DNA of 34,595 bases. Source: an uncultured Clostridia bacterium (GTDB lineage: Bacteria > Bacillota > Clostridia > Oscillospirales > Oscillospiraceae). This document shows positions 30,591-34,595 of the stretch, one piece after another (within the stretch, counting starts at the first letter, position 1; each line of letters begins with the position of its first letter). The stretch spans positions 1 to 34,595 of the forward strand of contig CANDEH010000011.1 in assembly GCA_947383645.1 (NCBI GenBank), given 5' to 3'. A program made the position numbers and the translations under genes. The notes beneath the pieces were generated by a model. That model did no database searches and had not been told where the DNA came from. It saw only the letters and a program-made list of their open reading frames with translations.

Positions 30591-31100
30591 TTACTGGTCC
30601 GCGGTGAACAGGACATACCGGCCCCGGGCGGCGGCCCACCGCCAGAACGGGAGGCTGGATCGGAAGTAATTATAGGTGTACTTGAAGTCCTCCGCGCTGA
30701 GGGGATAGCCGTAGTCCTCCGCCGGGATGGCGAAGTAGCGCTTGCGGAGGGCCTCCTCTGTCAGCTTCTCCATGGCCTCCAGGGTTTTGCGGACCTTGTC
30801 CGGGTGTTTCAGGACGGCGATGTAGTCCTCCTCCCCTGTCCGATTGCCGTAGAGCACCTCCCCGCCCAGGATTACGCCGCTGAGAGGGCGGCTGCCGCCG
30901 AAGCGGAGAGCTCCGCCGGTGAGGGCGCGGTGCATGGCGTCCCAGGACTTGTCCAGCTGACACAGGTCCTCCCGGTGGCGGTCGAAGAAGTCCTCCTCGA
31001 TGGTGGCGGCGATGGTGTCCGGCAGACCGGGCCGGGGGACGGCGCGGAGGGCGTCCACCTGCCACTTGTTCAGGGCGAAGAGTACGCCGAGACAGCTCAT
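30591..31100 (-). CDS. DUF1877 (YfbM-like) protein
   Basis: 169 residues of the DUF1877/YfbM family: it begins MSCLGVLFALNKWQVDAL and carries LDKSWDAMHRALTGG, ILGGEVLYG and the late AEDFKYTYNYFRSSLPFW block. The function of the family is unknown. The ATG at 31100 follows aggggagagg. It is the first gene of a minus-strand run leading to cwlD and radA. Confidence 0.87.
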   Translation of the reverse strand: MSCLGVLFALNKWQVDALRAVPRPGLPDTIAATIEEDFFDRHREDLCQLDKSWDAMHRALTGGALRFGGSRPLSGVILGGEVLYGNRTGEEDYIAVLKHPDKVRKTLEAMEKLTEEALRKRYFAIPAEDYGYPLSAEDFKYTYNYFRSSLPFWRWAAARGRYVLFTADQ

Positions 31101-31271
31101 GGGGCCTCTCCCCTTTCCTTTGACACCTGCGGCTTGGGCCGGTGTCATGGCTTCTGTTGGTTATTGTACCATATCCAGAGCGCCGGCGCAAGGGGCGGTC
31201 CCCTTCTTGCGTCGGGCGGAGTGTTGTGGTAGAGTGTGGGATATAGATTGTGGCAAGGGAGTGTGGAATGG

Positions 31272-31793
31272 GTGTTTTATTTTGTCAGGCACGGGCAGAC
31301 GGACTATTCGCAGCAGAATACGAAGATTTATCAGGGGTTCGGGGTTAACCTGGCCGGACTGTCCCGGGAGGGTGAGGCGCAGATCCGGAAAACCGCCGGG
31401 GACAGCCGGCTGGCCGGCACGACGCTGATCCTCTCCTCCCCCTACACCCGGGCGGTGCAGACGGCGGCGATTCTGTCCAGAGCGCTGGGGGCGGACATCG
31501 CCGTGGAGACGGACCTCCACGAGTGGCTGGCGAACCGGGACTACCGCTATGAGGACGATGAGACCGCCCGGCGGGCCTTGGAGGAGTACGAGAGGGACCG
31601 GGGGCGGCACACCTCGGCGGCGCAGCGGTGGGAGGAGACCTGGGCTCTCAGGGAGCGGGTGATCCGCGTGCTGGAGAGATACAGGGACTGGCAAAAGGTT
31701 GTGGTCGTCTGTCACGGTATGGCGATTCAGGCGGTTACGGGAAAAGGACACCCGGATTGCGGAGAGATTGTGGCGTTTGACTTGCCGCGGTGA
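31272..31793 (+). CDS. Histidine phosphatase (phosphoglycerate-mutase-like)
   Basis: About 173 residues. The N-terminal VFYFVRHGQTDYS carries the phosphorylated His and its Arg; SSPYTRAVQTAAIL holds the second Arg; the acid/base Glu is in DLHEW; the distal catalytic His is in VVVVCHGMAIQAV. This is the PhoE/CobC-like small branch, acting on phosphate monoesters of unknown identity. The start is uncertain: GTG at 31272 fits the family N-terminus and an aagggag site; GTG at 31263 or 31236 would add 3 or 12 residues. Confidence 0.85.
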   Translation: MFYFVRHGQTDYSQQNTKIYQGFGVNLAGLSREGEAQIRKTAGDSRLAGTTLILSSPYTRAVQTAAILSRALGADIAVETDLHEWLANRDYRYEDDETARRALEEYERDRGRHTSAAQRWEETWALRERVIRVLERYRDWQKVVVVCHGMAIQAVTGKGHPDCGEIVAFDLPR

Positions 31794-31925
31794 GGCTTTG
31801 GCTCTGCCCCCGGGGACGGTTCCCCTGGTTCCCCTGTGTATCCCGGCGGCATAGGATAGAGTGCAGGCAGAACACCGCCTGACCTGCCCCTCCCGGGGCA
31901 GATTACGAGTAAGGAGGAACATCCT

Positions 31926-32378
31926 TTGCAGCAGAATCCGACCAACACATCCTGCGGCGTCATGGACGGGAGCCTTCCCGGAAAGTGCGCCCAGATGGTG
32001 TTTCCCTATATCCCCATGCAGGGTAATAACCCCGAGGTGTACCAGCAGGTGGAGGGGCTGGACCGGGGCACCCTGTTCCCCGGCCTGGATCTCCCCTTCC
32101 ACGCGGAGATGGAGAAGCAGGCGGGCAAGAGCGGCCCCACCGTGGAGCTGATGGCCCTGAATTTCGCTATCGTGGAGCTGGGGCTCTACCTGGACACCCA
32201 CAAGGACGACAAGGAGGCCTTCGCCCTCTACACCAACTACGTGAAGCTCTATGAGGAGGGCAAGGAGCGGTATGAGAAGCTCTACGGCCCCCTGAAGCAG
32301 ATGAGCACCGCCAGGCTGGGGAGCTACAACTGGCTGAACGATCCCTGGCCCTGGGAGTATGAAGGAGGGGCGAAGTAA
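31926..32378 (+). CDS. CotJA-CotJB fusion spore coat protein
   Basis: 150 residues combining two normally separate inner-coat proteins. Residues ~20-62 match CotJA (MVFPYIPMQGNNPEVYQQ, GTLFPGLDLPFH). Residues ~75-150 match CotJB (LMALNFAIVELGLYLDTHKD, DKEAFALYTNYVKLYEEG, YGPLKQM, NDPWPWEYEGG). CotJA and CotJB help assemble CotJC into the coat. The frame is continuous with no stop between the parts. Translation starts at TTG (31926) behind aaggagga. It overlaps the cotJC ATG by one base. Confidence 0.85.
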   Translation: MQQNPTNTSCGVMDGSLPGKCAQMVFPYIPMQGNNPEVYQQVEGLDRGTLFPGLDLPFHAEMEKQAGKSGPTVELMALNFAIVELGLYLDTHKDDKEAFALYTNYVKLYEEGKERYEKLYGPLKQMSTARLGSYNWLNDPWPWEYEGGAK

Positions 32379-32962
32379 TGTTTGTCTATGAGAAGAAGCT
32401 GGAGTACCCCATTAAGATCAAGAACACCAACCCCAAGCTGGCCGCCGCCATTATCTCCCAATACGGCGGGCCCGACGGGGAGCTGGGGGCCTCCCTGCGG
32501 TACCTGAGCCAGCGGTTCTCCATGCCCTACCCGGAGCTGAAGGGTCTGCTGACAGACATCGGCACCGAGGAGCTGGGGCACCTGGAGATGGTGGGGACTA
32601 TCGTCCACCAGCTGACCCGGAACCTCACTGAGGAGCAGATCAAAACCGCTGGGTTCGATACCTACTTCGTGGACCACACCGCCGGGGTGTACCCCCAGTT
32701 CGCCTCCGGCTACCCCTGGTCCGCCTCCACCATGCAGGTCACCGGCGACGTGATCGCCGATCTCACCGAGGACTTGGCGGCGGATGGGGCAACCATACAA
32801 GAACAACGTAGCCAGAAACCGTTGAGAATACTTGGTTGTTGGTTGGGCAAGCCTGCTCCGGCTGCGTTTTTGCAAGGACAACCTGTTAAAATTTTCGATG
32901 GGACAAGCTGTTTCCAATTTATACAAAGAGAAAGAGTTGGATATTGTATCTTTCATATCTGA
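32378..32962 (+). pseudogene. cotJC: cotJC, truncated by foreign DNA
   Basis: Begins as a normal spore-coat manganese-catalase-like protein: MFVYEKKLEYPIKIKNTNPK, QYGGPDGELGASLRYLSQRF, LLTDIGTEELGHLEMVGTIV with the Glu/His ligands of the dimetal site, and GDVIADLTEDLAAD. Homology stops at about residue 137 (near 32790). The expected second ferritin-like half, with its remaining ligands, is replaced by unrelated sequence (TIQEQRSQKPLRILGCW...) that only happens to stay open to 32962. The GC content drops at the same point, so the gene is broken by an insertion or rearrangement. Confidence 0.8.
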
Positions 32963-33056
32963 CCTCTATGATCGCTCAAACAGCTATTTGGACGGACGTG
33001 GTATATTTAATCTCCAAGTTCATCGACCTGTAGTGTTTAACATCAAAGCTATATAA
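32832..33056 (+). pseudogene. Remnant C-terminal fragment, unidentified
   Basis: A frame ending at 33056 encodes LYKEKELDIVSFISDLYDRS and then SYLDGRGIFNLQVHRPVVFN with IKAI at the end. The nRPVVFNIK pattern recalls the C-terminal lobe of VirB4/TraE-like conjugation ATPases, but this is a weak visual resemblance. No good start or N-terminal domain exists, because the segment begins at the cotJC junction; it is probably the tail of a gene cut off by the rearrangement. Confidence 0.35.
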
Positions 33057-33061
33057 AGCAC

Positions 33062-33088
33062 CCTCACATTGCCTTTTATGATGTGAGG
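33062..33088. terminator. Small hairpin between convergent ends
   Basis: CCTCACAT/ATGTGAGG, 8-bp stem and 11-base loop including TTTT, placed between the remnant frame and the end of the Shedu-like gene. Confidence 0.45.
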
Positions 33089-33094
33089 AGAGCA

Positions 33095-34306
33095 TCAATT
33101 ATTATGGATTTCTTTATATAATGCTGCCATGATATTTTCAATGCGCTGCACCAAATCATCATAAGTCATGATTTCAGCGATATGTTTGTACTGTCGTTTG
33201 ATTAGTTCAAAGTCATCCTTTTGCTGGTAGTTAAACTGATTACTCCGCCCCATAATTAAAATACCTTGTGGATTTACAATCTTAGGAGTTACTGTAACAG
33301 GTAATTTGCTAAATAACTTTTTTTGCAGTTCCTGCTCACCTTCTTTTCCCCAGACATTAAGGCAGTAAACATATTTCTCAATTTGCTGAACTGCTCCGGC
33401 CAAATCACGCACAGGAACATAATTATTACGATAGGAAGATTGCTCAGTTAATAGCTGGACGCTCGGCCTTTTGATTTCCAGAATATCAATATATCCATTT
33501 GCATCCACAAGAAGAAAGTCTGGACGTTTATCGTGGCGGTCAACACCCTTAATCACAACCTCGCGAATTCCAGCAATATACTTTGGATATAGCAGCCTCA
33601 AGAGTCCATGTATCTGTTCTTGCCAGATATGTTCACTTATGCTATCTGCTTTGTTTAGCAACTCGATAAGATCGTGTTTAAGAATCTTGAATTGCTGAAA
33701 TTCAATCGTAGCATTCTTTTTGAAAACGGTCTGGACATTTTGTGAAAATATGGAGGACAGTCTTTTTTCCTGCCGCTCCATATATTTATTGAACTTGATT
33801 TCATGTTGCTCGGCATTTGGATAGAATTCTTTTATAATCGTTGCAATCCTGGCATGAGCATAATAATCTAGCTCGGCTGTCTTTGGGAATTTCTTGATTA
33901 ATAACTCAAAAGTCTCTACTGGTATATAACCTTCTGCATGGTTTCCACCAATGTACACATCCTGATTTACAACGTGATCAATTTTTAAAAGAATTGATAT
34001 ATTACGGTAAGCAACAAAATAACGTTTATCCAGTTTAATGGCGTTAGAAAAGTAAAATTTGTGTTCCGTGCCAATCACATCACTATCAATGAGTGTGTAC
34101 TCATCGTAAACAGTGCCTACACAAAATTGAATTTCATTTTGCTTGGTATCCTCAAAACGGAAATGCTTTTTATAAACAATAAAAGAATGAGAGATCCTCC
34201 ACTCGTCACCTTTGTTTAACACTTCAAGGATTTCATGGGTATAAATACGTTCTGGGGCCAGCGTCAGAATAAGTTCACTGCCTTGGCGTCCAAATGAAAT
34301 ACTCAT
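33095..34306 (-). CDS. sduA: Shedu-type anti-phage nuclease (DUF4263, SduA-like)
   Basis: 403 residues. The C-terminal part looks like the DUF4263 PD-(D/E)XK nuclease domain of Shedu, a single-gene defence system: HIWQEQIHGLLRLLYPKYI, then KRPDFLLVDANGYIDILEIK giving D263, E277 and K279, followed by LAGAVQQIEKYVYCLN with the motif Gln (Q307/Q308). The N-terminal ~200 residues are unlike anything I can name and would be the sensing or regulatory part. The codon use is AT-rich, unlike the host genes. The ATG at 34306 follows taaggaggt; an upstream start at 34324 is less likely. It stands alone next to a kinase gene. Confidence 0.72.
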   Translation of the reverse strand: MSISFGRQGSELILTLAPERIYTHEILEVLNKGDEWRISHSFIVYKKHFRFEDTKQNEIQFCVGTVYDEYTLIDSDVIGTEHKFYFSNAIKLDKRYFVAYRNISILLKIDHVVNQDVYIGGNHAEGYIPVETFELLIKKFPKTAELDYYAHARIATIIKEFYPNAEQHEIKFNKYMERQEKRLSSIFSQNVQTVFKKNATIEFQQFKILKHDLIELLNKADSISEHIWQEQIHGLLRLLYPKYIAGIREVVIKGVDRHDKRPDFLLVDANGYIDILEIKRPSVQLLTEQSSYRNNYVPVRDLAGAVQQIEKYVYCLNVWGKEGEQELQKKLFSKLPVTVTPKIVNPQGILIMGRSNQFNYQQKDDFELIKRQYKHIAEIMTYDDLVQRIENIMAALYKEIHNN

Positions 34307-34368
34307 AAATAACCTCCTTAACAAGTTCTTGTTATTAAACTCATTATCAGTTTGATATCAAGATAGGC

Positions 34369-34595
34369 TCATCCGTTTAGAAATGTCAAAATTGCCTTAT
34401 ATCCACCCTGCGGCACACTTTCAATTTTCATTACCCCACCATGCGCCTCCACTATTTGCCTTACAAGCAAAAGCCCCAGCCCATGCCGCAAGTCCAGCCG
34501 TTCATCGGTGCTTTCCATATAATGCGGTTTTTCTTCCAGCTCCCGCAATTTTTCAGCGGACATACCTACACCATTGTCCGCAACTATGATAGAAA
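34369..34595 (-). CDS. Sensor histidine kinase, C-terminal end (partial)
   Basis: The frame enters from the right edge with IIVADNGVGMSAEKLRELEE (G1 box of the kinase ATPase domain) and continues to HGLGLLLVRQIVEAHGG, the G2 box, ending ESVPQGGYKAILTFLNG. It is therefore the last ~75 residues of a HATPase_c domain. The composition is AT-rich like the Shedu-like gene. What it senses lies outside the window. Confidence 0.88.
   Translation of the reverse strand, partial: SIIVADNGVGMSAEKLRELEEKPHYMESTDERLDLRHGLGLLLVRQIVEAHGGVMKIESVPQGGYKAILTFLNG

Larger units (their letters stand above)
32790..34595. mobile_element. AT-rich foreign segment carrying a defence gene
   Basis: From about 32790 the sequence turns from GC-rich to AT-rich and stays so to the window edge. 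It starts inside cotJC, holds the end of a gene on the plus strand, then a Shedu-like gene and a kinase on the minus strand. No integrase or transposase is visible before the edge, so whether this is an ICE, phage or genomic island is open. Confidence 0.6.

Noticed and set aside
29750..30616. An N-terminal extension that would make RadA 745 residues long
   Set aside because: The extension is read out of frame through cwlD; RadA has its normal zinc finger starting at the ATG at 29749.
31794..31925. A possible sigma-E promoter before the cotJ operon (CATAGGATAG near 31848)
   Set aside because: It only partly resembles the CATACAAT -10 element and no convincing -35 lies at the right distance, though sigma-E control would be expected from the gene content.

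Overview
The window looks like a chromosome segment from a GC-rich, endospore-forming Firmicute, most likely of the Oscillospiraceae (Clostridium cluster IV; Flavonifractor/Oscillibacter/Lawsonibacter-like). The basis is Firmicutes housekeeping genes (trmK, YebC, rpmF, a Bacillota-type RNase P RNA), sporulation genes (yunB, cwlD, a cotJ operon), GC-rich codon use and strong GGAGG ribosome binding sites. The genus is inference.

Layout. (1) 1-1705: right end of a prophage with a lysis cassette (amidase endolysin, small membrane protein, LL-H-type holin). It stops just before the 3' end of a tRNA-Ala(CGC) gene, a typical phage attachment position. (2) 1842-7949: core genes trmK, a Nif3-like gene, a Sel1-repeat gene, yebC, two small genes and tgt, then an ankyrin-repeat gene. 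(3) 8132-11166: a two-component system with an unusually large six-membrane-segment kinase. (4) 11318-15471, minus: potABCD polyamine importer operon with its own promoter and a hairpin leader. (5) 15727-17009, minus: a pseudouridine synthase and a cupin. Divergent from these are the YceD/DUF177 gene and rpmF. (6) 17996-18407, minus: rnpB, back to back with murD-yunB-ligA (plus). (7) 22719-23670: about 1 kb of non-coding DNA full of palindromic and MITE-like repeats. (8) 23827-26302: small accessory genes: an XRE regulator fused to glycine-rich repeats, an Amidase_6 enzyme, and an XRE/membrane-protein pair with an operator-rich promoter. (9) 26394-31100, minus: a Xer-type recombinase, an unknown gene, radA, cwlD and a DUF1877 gene. 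(10) 31272-34595: a histidine phosphatase and a spore-coat cotJ operon in which cotJA and cotJB are fused. cotJC is cut short where AT-rich foreign DNA begins near 32790. That DNA carries a remnant frame, a Shedu-type (DUF4263) anti-phage nuclease and the end of a sensor kinase.

The most interesting points are: (a) a family of about 172-bp composite palindromic elements, with full copies at 4917-5087 (+) and about 23477-23650 (-) and a partial copy near 22915; (b) a second family built on heptanucleotide arrays, at 15618-15732 and 22719-22819, whose heptads supply the stop codons of two unrelated genes; (c) a likely MITE with 8-bp target duplications at 23209-23379; (d) the CotJA-CotJB fusion and the interruption of cotJC by a defence-gene cargo. 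No CRISPR array, rRNA or complete insertion sequence was seen. All family calls come from reading the translated sequence; no database search was run.
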